From NCBI GenBank assembly GCA_047967505.1, contig CM106541.1: a stretch of 64,000 bases of DNA. One strand, given 5' to 3'. Under the pieces are notes generated by a model. It was given only the letters and a program-made list of their open reading frames with translations, was not told the origin of the DNA and searched no databases. The position numbers and the translations under genes were made by a program. Source of the stretch: Dipteris shenzhenensis (Eukaryota > Polypodiophyta > Polypodiopsida > Gleicheniales). Shown here piece by piece: positions 1 through 10,649 of the stretch. Numbering within the stretch: position 1 is the first letter of the stretch; the number at the start of each line of letters is the position of its first letter.

Positions 1-1
1 T

Positions 2-2253
2 TATTATTGGGCTGAAGCAATTGCTACAACAGTTTACATAATGAATAGGACTCCCACTGCAGCAATACATGGCATGAGATCAGAGGAGATGTATACTGGT
101 AGGAAACCAGATATTTCTCATTTGAAAATTTTTGGTTGCATTGCCTATGTTTATGTGCCAGATGAGTTGAGGTCCAAGTTGGATCCAAAAGATGAGAAGT
201 GCATCTTTATTGGTTATTCTCTACAACAGAAAGGGTAAAGATGCTATAACCCTTCTACTCGTAAGTTTATAGTGAGTAGAGATGTTGTTTTTGATGAGAT
301 GAGCAACTGGTATAAACCAGTAAATGTGAAGATTGATGTAGATGCACAAAATGGTAATGCTGCACAGAATTCACAGCAACAATCACAAAATATTAGTGGA
401 CCTGTAGTGTCCTCTAGCAGTGGTTCACATACTTTGCCATGGATAGGCAGATTGAGATCAGGAGAATCTCCTCAAAGCAATGTAGATAGTGGTATGTAGG
501 TATCACAAAAAGGAAAAGAGAAGATAGATCAGCCCATGTTTGATGTGAATGTAGGTCACTCTTATGTGGATGGTGAATCCAGTGGCTCAGAATAGAGCAT
601 TGATGATGAGTTGGGTATTCCTTCTGTTGTTACACCTAGAGTAAGGAAGACCAGGGACGTTTTGAGAGCACCTAGAAGTGAGCCTATTTTGCACAGGTCT
701 ACCAGAGCTAGAAATCCTGTGGATAGGCTGAAATATGATGGATTTACAACCATTCACTATGCCTATATGGTCAAAGTGATACAGGAACCAGAACCTACTT
801 CTTTTGAGCAAGCCATGGGAAAAGAAAAATGGGAGAAAGCCATGGATGAAGAAATGGATGCCTTGGAAGCAAATGCTACATGGGAATTGGTGCCTTTGCC
901 TAAAGAAAAGAATGCAATTGGTTGTAAGTGGGTTTATAAGGTGAAGCACAATGCAGATGGTTCTGTGAACAGATACAAGGCAAGATTAGTTGTCAAGGGG
1001 TATGCACAAACATATGGCATTGATTATGAGGAAAAATTCAATCCAGTTGCAAGGATGGCAATTGTAAGAGCAATCATTGCTATGGCTGCATCAAAGGGAT
1101 GGTCTTTACATCAGATGGATGTAAAGAATGCCTTCTTGCATGGTGATTTGCAAGAAGAGGTCTTTATGGAGTAACCACCAGGTTATGTTCATGTTGTTCA
1201 TCCTGAGTTTGTTTGCAAGTTGAAGAAAGCCTTGTATGGCTTGAAGCAAGCACCTAGAGCATGGTCTGACAAGATAGGATAGTATCTTGTCACTATTGGC
1301 TTTCAAATTTCCAAGGTAGATTTCTCACTTTATGTGAGAAAAATAGAGAAAGGTATTATGCTGCTTGTCATTTATGTTGATGATTTGATCATCACAGGTG
1401 ATAGTGATGAAGATATCCTTCATGTGAAAATGCTATTGAAGTGATTAGATCACCAAGTGGGATATAGCTCTTGCAGAGGCAGTATGGATTGGACATGCTA
1501 TCCAAATATGGGATGACAGGCTATAAGCCTATTTCAGTTCCTTTGGAAGAGAATGTGAAGCTGAGCGCAGATGCAAGTGAGCTTCTGGAAGACCCTACTA
1601 TGTACAGACGCATAGTAGGAAGTTTGATTTATATGACTATTACCAGGCCAGATTTGAGCTATGCTGTTGGACTGGTAAGTTAGTATATGCAGGCTCCAAG
1701 GAAACTGTATTTGGATGCGGCTAGAGGCATACTTAGGTATGTGAAGTCCACATTGCAGTATGGACTATTTTATGAGGCTGGGGTTCAGATATAGTTGCAT
1801 GGATACACTGATGCTGATTGGGCTGGTAGTATTTCTGATAGACAATCTACCAGTGGATATATGTTCTCTTTTGGGAGTGCTGCAGTCACTTGGAGCAGCA
1901 AGAAACAGCCTACAATTGCCTTGTTGAGCACAGAGGCTGAATACAGGGGTGCAACAATGGTTGCATGTGAGGTAGCTTGGTTGCATAAGCTACTCTATGA
2001 TATGCATCAGTCTACAGATGGGCCAATTGTCATTTATTGTGACAACATGAGCAGTATACACTTGGCAAATAACCCAGTCTATCATGCTAGAACAAAGCAC
2101 ATTGAGGTGCATAATCACTATGTGTGGGAGAAGGTTTTACTAGGTCTAATTGATCTAGTTTATGTCAGCACAGAGGATCAAGTAGCTGACATATTCACGA
2201 AGGCATTGGGCACAGAGAAGCTATGCAAGTTCAGAGACCTGCTTGGTGTGTAG
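2..2253 (+). pseudogene. Ty1/copia retrotransposon pol relic (integrase C-part, reverse transcriptase, RNase H)
   Basis: This is the 3' part of a copia polyprotein; the 5' part lies outside the window. The order is integrase C-terminal region (2-235, with MNRTP and the KIFGCIAYV motif), a variable linker (272-600), reverse transcriptase (about 800-1430, with the active-site YVDD at 1373-1384) and RNase H (1795-2253, starting at the GYTDADWAG motif and ending with ADIFTKAL). The element copies its RNA into DNA and integrates it. The frame is broken by stops near 236, 497, 593, 1172, 1280, 1442, 1465, 1681 and 1792, and a short deletion near 1442-1450 removes part of the reverse transcriptase thumb. 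Most of the stops are TAG where the family expects glutamine. The copy is dead. The INT-RT-RH order is the copia order, so the assignment is secure. Confidence 0.95.
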
Positions 2254-2270
2254 GAATTGGGATTGAGCTC

Positions 2271-2279
2271 GAGGGGGAG
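2271..2279 (+). other. Polypurine tract of the copia element
   Basis: A purine run directly follows the polyprotein stop (2251-2253) and abuts the LTR start TGTTAAGATATCGAGC. This is the usual site where plus-strand DNA synthesis is primed in LTR retrotransposons. Confidence 0.8.
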
Positions 2280-2625
2280 TGTTAAGATATCGAGCTCCAC
2301 TCATGATATGCTAGGGTGACCGTTGTGCATTTATGTCACCGACTTGTTAGTTGCAGTTCGTACACCACCCATGAATAATAGCTGGATGACAGCTATCCTT
2401 ATCTACTCTAGTTCGTGGCTCAGTTAGTATGCCACCTTAGTTAGCTGAGTTTGGTTTGAGACCAACATATAGGGTTCTCCTATTTCTTTGTACAAGAGTT
2501 CTTTTGGCTTTCACAATTAAGAAGAGAAAAACTGTTTTCAGCCTCCAAGTTTGTGTGTATTCCCCCATTGTGTATGTGAGAAAGCCGCAAGTGAGACTCC
2601 TTCCTTCTCTCCCACTATCTTCACA
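2280..2625 (+). repeat. 3' LTR of the copia element
   Basis: The LTR begins with TGTTAAGATATCGAGC immediately after the polypurine tract. It probably ends at TTCACA (2620-2625), because the next bases, read on the minus strand, already belong to the gypsy polyprotein. The length of about 346 bp is normal for copia. The right boundary is inferred and could lie up to 10 bases further. The predicted target duplication would begin with GGTAT at 2626. Confidence 0.75.
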
Positions 2626-4790
2626 GGTATCACCATGCTGTCAACATCCTCAAGCTGATAGGTTCCATTGGTGAACTTCTTGACTTGATATGGTCTATCC
2701 CATCAACCGATAAACCTTTTGTCTAGCTGCTTGTCCAAAAGGCTATCAAATCTCATGACCAAATCTCCATCTGCAATATCTTTCTTTTTGCATAATTTAG
2801 TGTCAAAATGGGCCTTCGTCTTTTTTGAGAAGCTTCCAAGTTTTGTAAGGCCTGTAATTTGCATTCATCCAAGGCTTCTAGTTGTACCAAGCATTGAGCA
2901 TAGGCATCCTCCTATCCTTCTATTCTTGCACCAGAAGTGCGAAGACTATGTATCTCCAATTCAATGGGCAAAATGGCTTCTATCCCATACAGTAGTTGAA
3001 ATGGTGTAAACCCAAGAGCTAGCTTGTGTGTGGTTTTGTAAGCCCATAAAACTTCTGCCAAGTGCCTATCCCAATGCTTTTTCTTGGTGTCTACAAGCTT
3101 TCCCATTGAATTGCGCAACAATCCATTTGTTTTCTCAGCCAAGCCATTACATTGGGGATAGTATGGCGTGGACATGCTATGATTTATCTTTAGCTTATGC
3201 ACCACATCTTCAATCAGTTCATTTCTAAAAGAGGTTCCTTCATCAATGAGAATTTCCAAAGGACAATCAAAGTATGAACAAATTTGATCAAAGAGAAAAT
3301 TTGCAATTGTGCTTGCCTTGCTATTGACTGTGGCCTTGGCCTTTGCCCACCGAGTCACATAATCTATGGCCACCAATAAATAATGCTTGCCCTGAGATGA
3401 GTGAGGGAGTGGTCCCACAAAGTCCAACCCCCACCTCTCAAAAGGTCCATATGCTAGAATAGGCTTCAAGGGAGTGTTGCCTTTCAAACTTTTGGCATAC
3501 TGTACAATTTTGACACCATTCATATACATCCTTATGGAGGCGTGCCAAAAGTAACCAACATTAAGAATTCTCCTAGCTATGCTCGCTAAAGCAAAATTAC
3601 GGAGCATTCATGACACATTTCTAGGATTCTCCTAGTCTCCATGGGATGGACCACGTGATGGAGCACATTATCTTTTCCCAATTTATAAAGAATGTCATCA
3701 ACAACAGTATAGGGACAATCCTTCCTTACCAATCTCTGCTTCTGTTGTGGATTTAACCCTCGAGGAAACATGCCTTCTTCCACATATTGTTGAACATCTT
3801 GTAGTTCTAGCCATCCAGTGTCTACCAAAGAAACCACCCCCCAGTCTTGTACTACAATGGCTTGAGTAGCTAACTCATCGTCCCTTTTATTTTCTTTTCT
3901 ATTTACATGAACAAACTTGCAAAAATCAAATTGACTACATAGTGCCATAGCCTTCTGATCAAGCTCCTTCAAATGAGGACTTCTTGTCTTATAATGCCCT
4001 TGCATTTGCTTTATAATAAGATGAGAATTTCCTCTTACTTCCAATTCTTTAATTTGACTTTAAAGACAACCCTCCAAACCAAGAATCAAAGCATTATACT
4101 CGGCTGCATTATTAGTTGTGATACTAAGAAACTCTTGTCCTCTTGCCCATACTTCTTGACCTTCGAAATTCATCAAGACCATACCCTCGGCTCCTTGTTG
4201 GTGTGATGGACTAAATGCCCCATCAAAATACAAGACAAAAGCTATTGGTGGTGTCCTCCTTTCATCATTAATGTCCTCCTTATATTTCTTTTCTTTTCTT
4301 AGATCCTCCCATCCTATGAGAAAATCTGCCATAGTGGACCGAGTGGTATTTTTAGTGACAAAAGAGAAAGATAACTCTTGAAGCTCTGACACCCATTTTG
4401 CAAATCTCCCCTTGGATCTCTACAGAATTTTCTTGTACCACCACCTTGTTCCCTCTTGACTCATCTCGATCAGCACCAAGACAAAGACCAAAGGCCACTC
4501 CTTCCACCTCACCCTCTAATTTGGTCTCCTCAGAGCTACACCCTGTCTCTTCTTCTTCATCGGTTAAGTCAGAGCTCAAACTCTCTGATGTTGTAGACTC
4601 CTCCTTGACAACTTTCTTTTTGTGGCTTCTGATATTGTAGCGCACCTTCTTATCATTTCCCTGCAAAATCAATTCTCTAGTATCCCACTTTTGAACACCT
4701 TCACATTGCGTAGCCAAGGCCTTCCCAAAATCAATGGATAGGCACGTGCATCTGAACTACTTTGAATTTGGGGTCAATCTTATCCTTATT
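2626..4790 (-). pseudogene. Ty3/gypsy retrotransposon pol relic lacking reverse transcriptase
   Basis: Read on the minus strand, the region holds the end of an aspartic protease (about 4790-4690, LGRPWL-like), an acidic linker (4680-4400), RNase H (4250-3880, with YFDGAFS and NNAAEYNALILGL), an integrase zinc-binding region (3680-3600), the integrase core (3500-3000, with LDFVGPLP, a DEGTSF site and the LAEKTN glutamate) and a C-terminal tail near 2640-2720 (PYQVKK...YQLEDVDS). The reverse transcriptase expected between protease and RNase H is missing, so about 1 kb has been deleted near 4392. There is a TAA near 4062 (CAA expected) and a frameshift near 3600. The copia element lies at its C-terminal end, in the opposite orientation. 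Confidence 0.9.
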
Positions 4791-5165
4791 AGGAGATCTT
4801 CTCCACCATTTAGGATCCCTGATATGGGGCTATCTCCTTGCATTCTATAAGAAAACAACACGTCTATGCTCAACAGATAACAGGATCTCGTACGCAAGAG
4901 AGAAAAGCAGATAGTATGGAGAATCAAAAATTTGATTACTATAAAACTGATACAATAGATGGCACTGCCTCCCAACCGTGCGCTCCTATGAAAGAAGCTT
5001 CGATGGCAAGCTGGAAATAGTAGAGGACGGAGGCTGGATGCTAAGGAATCAGGGTTGTTGTAGCTAGTGATGAAATGGGCTTCACGGGCTTGCTCTTATA
5101 TAGCCACCACAAGTAGTCGGTTAGAGCCAATTGGGTGACCAACCCAGTCTGCCCAAAACGGTCGA

Positions 5166-5251
5166 CTGGGGGTCGGTCCCGAAATAGGCCACTGACCACA
5201 TGATAGAACTGGGGGTTGGTCCCGAAATAGGCCACTGACCACATGATAGAA
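5166..5251. repeat. 43-bp tandem duplication
   Basis: Two adjacent copies (5166-5208 and 5209-5251) of a 43-bp unit beginning CTGGGGGT differ by one base. Confidence 0.9.
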
Positions 5252-5454
5252 CTGGTGTGCAAAATAGAGCAACTAACCTATGGTCTCCATTTGGCCCAGA
5301 GCCACCATCCAGGATCATCTGGGGCTCCAAACAGGCCCCACAACCTGAGAGTGGGTTGCCCCGAGAAATGTTCCATCTACCCTCAGTGCGATTAGTCATG
5401 GGATGCCTTCCCGCACTTGCATGTAGCCTCATCGACAGTGTGCCAACTCTGTCT

Positions 5455-5570
5455 AGCCATCAGGCTACACATGGCCCCCATCTGGTGTCCAAACCAGGAC
5501 CTACAAGATAATAGCCATCAGGCCACACATGGCCCCCATCTGGTGTCCAAACCAGGACCTACCAGATAAT
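5455..5570. repeat. 58-bp tandem duplication
   Basis: Two adjacent 58-bp copies (5455-5512 and 5513-5570) begin AGCCATCAGG and end AGATAAT. They are nearly identical. Confidence 0.9.
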
Positions 5571-5835
5571 TGAGCTACTCAAATGCCTTCCCTTCATATG
5601 GGGGGCTTACAAGTAGAGTTAGCTGGTTCCCGCATAGTTACACGAGAGTGGAGCATTGATATCTAACACATTAAAGGAATGGATATTTTGAGTTACCTTC
5701 TTTTCTTATATTGAACATGCACTTGAGGGTCTTGAGGTTCCCTGCCATATGCCAATCAACTTGGAAATCGCCTTTGCCTTCAACATGAAGTTTCCCTCCT
5801 TGAACTTGGTTTTTCATAAATGCTGATATATATAT

Positions 5836-6690
5836 ATTTTTTTTCAAAAAAGAGACTTCTATTAAGTAAGAAAGAAACCCGCTAGAGCAAGCTCTATGCG
5901 GAAATACACCATGCTAAGCATGTAATAAAAAACATCTCAGAGGAATGAGGTAGAAAGAAACCAAGGCTGAGGCTGAAAATGCCATCTCAACCCTGTAGAA
6001 GTCTTAGCAAAGAAGGGAGAGTCTCCAATCTCTGAGAAAAGTAACTCTCCTAGAGGAGGCTGCTCGAGATGATCCCTGCATGGTCGCCCAAATGGCCATC
6101 AGAGTGTGTATCGTATCTGTCCAAGTACTGGCCAAGATCTGAGAAGGGTGAACCTGAGAACCCTCCAAAGCCTCAGTGCATCTAGCTCTCCAAATGTGCC
6201 ATGCTGCAATGCTAGCTAGGATCTCCCATGGAGAGTCGACCGAGGAGTGAGCAGCCCTGAAAAGAGTGGCCGGAACATCCTCTAGAGAGCACCACTCCAC
6301 AAGGTGTCATCGGATGTGAAGAGCCCAAGAGGAATCAAGTCTCTCAAAAAATACCTGCGGCCCTGAAAGAGTAAGCCAAGCCACTGATCCCCAGTTCATA
6401 TAGAAAGGTAGGCGAATAAAAGTGCCGAAAAGTCTTGCAATCCCCTTCCATATGATTCTCTCCTGTTTGCAATCCCAAAGGCAGTGCTGTATTGTCTCCA
6501 AAGCAGAAAGGTAGTGAGGGCAAGAAGGGTCAGCAGCTCTGAACCTGGATCTCCAATGGTTTACTGCTATCCCACCATGAATAGAAAACCAAAAGAAGAG
6601 AGTGATTTTTCTATTCCGGTGGGATTTCTAGAGTCTCTGCCAAAAAAATTTCTGCAAGTCAGTAGGAATCTGAAAGTTCTCCTAATGATG
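5836..6690 (-). mobile_element. LINE (non-LTR retrotransposon) ORF2 3' end, 5'-truncated
   Basis: The minus strand encodes the C-terminal part of a plant L1-type ORF2. The stretch FFWFSIHGGIAVNHWRSRF (about 6610-6540) leads into a zinc-knuckle region, CPHYLSALETIQHCLWDCKQ (about 6520-6460), matching the zf-RVT domain that follows reverse transcriptase in plant LINEs. A tail ending around 6004 follows. The plus-strand T run at 5835-5846 would be the poly(A) end of the element. The frame is broken near 6305 and the upstream endonuclease and reverse transcriptase are absent, which is typical of 5'-truncated LINE insertions. Confidence 0.75.
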
Positions 6691-8205
6691 AGCTCTGGTG
6701 GGCCTCCAACCCCTACAGTTGAGCTAGAATTTCCTGGAATGCTGATATTTTTGTATGGTGAAACACCCAAAATAGGGTTTGGTGGTCCTCTATCTTTACC
6801 TACCATTGGGAAATGAAACTCTATTCAAGCATCAAGATATAATGAATTAAATCAAACAGCAACATATTTTTAAAATGAAAGATGATTTTAATCAAAATTT
6901 CGTGCTTATCTCAAATACACCCAACCACCAAATGTGCTTCTCTGATTGTACACTAAAATGCTTTGAGTTTTCTTTTTTTATTGATGTATCAAGTGTCCTA
7001 TTCATAAGTGTGATGGTCACTCTCTGAATATTTTTCTCCTTAACAATTTCATATTCATCCAACTTTATGACAATTTTAAGTCATTCCCGATAGTCTTCAA
7101 ATGTGACTCCATAGACTTTGACCATTATTATTATAATTGTTCAAGATCAACAAAAATATTATTCCAAGGATTGTACATAGTGCTCCTCTTACTACCTTCA
7201 AATACATCCTCAGTATGCAACCACTATCAAATAAAATCATCTACTTGTGAATTGAGTAAAGCTCTTAAATTCTAGATTCCTGCAAGATTTGGAAGAAGCA
7301 CATGTTTGATCCTTTGATATTAAAAAGTTGATGATATTGCTTTGAAAATAGGAGAATAGCCTTTTTTGCTAATATAGAGCTACAATATGAAAAAGGAAGT
7401 AATGAGAAAGATGTACACACGTCATGATAAAAAAGATCTAGTAGCATACCTTCATATTCTCATCGTCTCCAAAATTTTATATGTAAAAAAATCAGTGCTT
7501 CTTTCCAGGATACTTTATGTTTTCCTTTGTTCCTTCACCTTTGGCTGAATATTCCTCTGTTCCTTCACCTTTGGTTGAATATTCCTCTGCTCCTCCACCT
7601 TTGGCATTTTGGCCTTATTGAAGGTCTCATCATCCATGTCCTCCTCATTTGCAGCTTTTTGAAAGCACATTGAGAGTGCCTCCTTGGGGTCAAATGTATC
7701 TTCTAGGACCATTAATTTCTCATTATCAATTCCACTTGTCTATAGTACATAGTTGAGCAATTAATTCCAAGACGTAAGCCTCTCTAAGGTCAAAGATGAC
7801 AAGTATATTTGAGAGTATATACCTGAGGGATTTGGAACGGGAAATGTATGATATCACTTGAGTGTACAATAGGTTTTTTAAAAAAGATGAGGCATAAGCT
7901 TATACATTTGGGGTGGGGTCCCTCTTTACTTGTGTCCAATCTTAAATTTAAGCTAGGGGGTCCTTGACATTTTGGGGGGCTAGAGGGATGGACCTAGGGA
8001 AATACAAGTTTAAACCCCCTAAACATAAAAAGTACACACACATACACATACACATTTGACTAGTGACAACTGGTTATGTACCAAGTGTGGATGAACTAAG
8101 CTCAAGCTATGGCTAGTTTTAGGCCATGGTAGGCACACGAATAGATTTACCCATTAGTGAATATTTGAAGATGGTTTAATCTATATCATCTAAATTTCTT
8201 ATGGT
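6691..8205. other. AT-rich spacer without recognisable genes
   Basis: Apart from the short repeat at 7528-7617, nothing can be assigned. Open frames here are short and show no family motif. Confidence 0.4.
7528..7617 (-). repeat. 30-bp tandem repeat encoding a decapeptide
   Basis: Two full copies and one partial copy of a 30-bp unit lie inside a minus-strand open frame (7712-7515), where they read as repeats of PKVKEQRNIQ. The surrounding peptide (MVLEDTFDPKEALSMCFQKA) is not a family I recognise. It may be a decayed exon. Confidence 0.5.
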
Positions 8206-9060
8206 TTAATCTAAAAAATTGAGAAATAATGTAGATTTAAGGAAAGGGGGGACATCGTGCACCTTTGGAGGTATCGCTATAAGCTTAAATAGGGGTGTTT
8301 TATTATGGTACATGGATTGTATATAGGGGCTTTTCTTGTAGTTCATGCTATCAGGTGATGTCCCCTTGGTACTAAGAGTGAATCCACTAGGAGTAGATAA
8401 TACTCTTGGACCTTGAATAGTGAAGGAGGGAAGGATAGGTATAGCTGAAGTACATGTCTCAACATCCAATTCTTTAGTAGAGATAGGTTTGTTTTCTGTC
8501 TTTGACTTCAAGGCTACAAGATCCAAGGCTGCAATCTCTTTGGCAATGCTCTCTTCCTCAAGATTAATATCCTCCTCTTCTAGTTCCTAATCCTCTTCTT
8601 TATTTTTCTGTTTGTCTTCAATACCAGTTTCTTCCCCAGGATCTTCCTTAGACTCCTCTCGTATGTCTTCATGACCTTCATAACAAAGATTTAAAAACAT
8701 AGCAAAGCAAGGTTCTCCTCCAAGAGCATGCATCCTCTAGGATGAGTATTGCGAACCGCTTTGTATGTTTTTGGAGAGGTATCAAACCCCCTATTGATGG
8801 GAATGTTGAGCTTTCTGTATGTAATCAGATGCATAAACATACGACTTGCCTAATATGACACCTTCTCTTTCTCTATAATATTTTGAAATTTTTCTAGCTC
8901 TTCTACTAAAAAACATTTGTGAGTCTCCAAAATGGTAGCATAATCAAGCTCTTTATTCCACATCTCATAAAAGATCTGGTAATCTTTTTGAGGATCACAC
9001 TTCTCAAGAAAGTCAAAAAGTAACAAATCTGTAGGCTTTTGGTCTTCTTTTAATGTCTTC
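8206..9060 (-). pseudogene. Decayed coding stretch of unknown family
   Basis: I do not recognise the family. On the minus strand, one frame from about 9055 to 8700 reads as ordinary protein (CDPQKDYQIFYEMWNKELDY, then a region ending near TSPKTYKAVRNTHPRGCMLL) with one TAG. A shifted frame from about 8700 to 8206 then continues as a strongly acidic stretch (EESKEDPGEETG) with one TAG before a serine- and proline-containing tail. The alternation of codon-like composition with isolated stops suggests an old coding region, possibly a retroelement gag. No diagnostic zinc knuckle or protease motif is visible. Confidence 0.35.
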
Positions 9061-9414
9061 CCAGGGTCTTCCCCTTGAACGGGATTGTCTTTTTTACAAA
9101 AGACATGCCTTTAGCACTTACTAGCTCGATTTAATCTCTTCTCTCTTTCTTGCTTGAACTTTTGTCTCCCTTATAAGGGGAATCTTGTTCCTGCAATCTC
9201 CTTTTCATTGAAAAAACTAGCGATTGTTTCACTACACGTTGCACCAAAAATCAAAATAGGTCTTTAAATTTACTATCTTAAATCTAAAAGAGCAATTTTG
9301 ATAAAGTTATACAAACTAAAAATAGCCACCCATCTCTCTCTCTCTCTTGCTTTTTGATGCTTTCTTCAAATCTCTTGACATACCTTTCCTACAATATGTG
9401 AAACCAAAGAAATT
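9061..9414. other. AT-rich spacer
   Basis: Nothing recognisable is present apart from a short CT run near 9335-9350. Confidence 0.4.
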
Positions 9415-9480
9415 TGTACAAGAAAATGCAATTTGGAAGGTTGGAAAATTCCCAAAAGTCCAAATCACGTTCTTTTGTAT
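9415..9480. repeat. Hairpin repeat H, copy 1
   Basis: Near-palindrome of about 66 bp. The left arm has GTACAAGAAAATGCAATTTGG and the right arm CCAAATCACGTTCTTTTGTAT, around a centre of GGTTGGAAAATTCCC type. It shares both arms with the copies at 10465, 13403, 13675 and 13998. Confidence 0.7.
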
Positions 9481-10330
9481 AGTCTTCTTACCTTCAACAC
9501 TTTGTACACTCTAGCACAAAATTTGAAAAATTTGAGAGAAAGATATGAAAGAAATTAAGTGATCGAGGATAGGATTGATATACAAATCTAGAAAAAAGTG
9601 AGTGGAATAATTGAAAGAAAGTGATCAAGGACAAGATTGATTTACAAATTTGGAATAAAGTGAGTGAAAGGTTTGACAAAAAGTGAAAGATTTCACATGA
9701 AGTGACCCAGGATAGGATTGAATCCAAGAGAATGTTGAAGTAGGAGCACTGACAGGTAAATTTCTTTGCTCGCCTCCCTTCCCTCACTATCCTCTTTTCC
9801 TACCTCTCCTTCCTAGAGATGGCTAGTTACTACCCGCATACCTTCCAGCAACTACAAACATGTCTAATATCCCTTCTATATGTATCCATGAAAGGAAAGT
9901 ACTTCTAGAAGGATATATTATGGACTTGGTTGCTCGAATTAAACTTAATAGAATTGGTGAATATTTGTAGCTTTTGTTTGGTTTCATTGAATCACGTAAC
10001 TATTATGCTCATAAGCTAAATTTTTGTGTAGAATATGGTCAAGGCTAGATGTTGTACTGAACGCAAAGGTGAGGATAAGGAAAGAAAGGATTACAAACTG
10101 ATTACAAACATTAGTACATATTACAAATAGCTTGCAGTTTTCAAGTTCGCTTGTTTTCATGAAGCCAATTAAATAGTACGAACTTTGGAGTAGACTCTTA
10201 TAACAACAAGGGTGTAGTTCCAAGAAGACTTATTTATTTTCCAATGGTGAAAGAAAAAAAAAAGGAAGACATACTCCCAAGAAGACTTATGTATTTTCTA
10301 ACATGTAAACAAACACCTTACTATTGTTAC
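9481..10330. other. Non-coding spacer
   Basis: No supported gene. Open frames on the minus strand (9494-9787 and 9984-10223) are low-complexity and have no family motif. Confidence 0.4.
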
Positions 10331-10336
10331 AACCCA

Positions 10337-10386
<50 letters not shown>

Positions 10387-10388
10387 AT
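10331..10388. repeat. (CT)n microsatellite
   Basis: CT dinucleotide run with two interruptions, preceded by a C run. Confidence 0.95.
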
Positions 10389-10464
10389 GTGAACACGCAT
10401 GCGTGCACACTCTTTCTTTACTTAGTAGGAAATTTGGGATTCCAAATGTTAAAAAACAATCATG

Positions 10465-10531
10465 GCTACAAAAGAACACGATTTGGAAGGTCAGGAATTT
10501 CCCAACCCTCCAAATCACACTCTTTTGTACA
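10465..10531. repeat. Hairpin repeat H, copy 2
   Basis: Left arm CTACAAAAGAACACGATTTGG and right arm CCAAATCACACTCTTTTGTAC fold back on each other. It lies about 75 bp from one CT microsatellite and directly abuts another. Confidence 0.85.
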
Positions 10532-10533
10532 AT

Positions 10534-10590
10534 CTCTCTTTCTCTCTCTCCCTCTCTCTCCCTCTCTCTCTCTATCTCTCAGATGATTCT

Positions 10591-10624
<34 letters not shown>

Positions 10625-10646
10625 ATGTGTGTGTGTGTGTGTGTTT
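10534..10646. repeat. (CT)n-(GT)n compound microsatellite
   Basis: Interrupted CT runs change to a GT run at about 10627. Confidence 0.95.
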
Positions 10647-10649
10647 AGA

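Larger units (their letters stand above)
4791..5835. other. Non-coding spacer with two short tandem duplications
   Basis: No convincing coding region is visible. The short open frames here overlap repeats and show no family motif. The stretch may be residual gypsy or LTR sequence, but I cannot show this. Confidence 0.4.
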
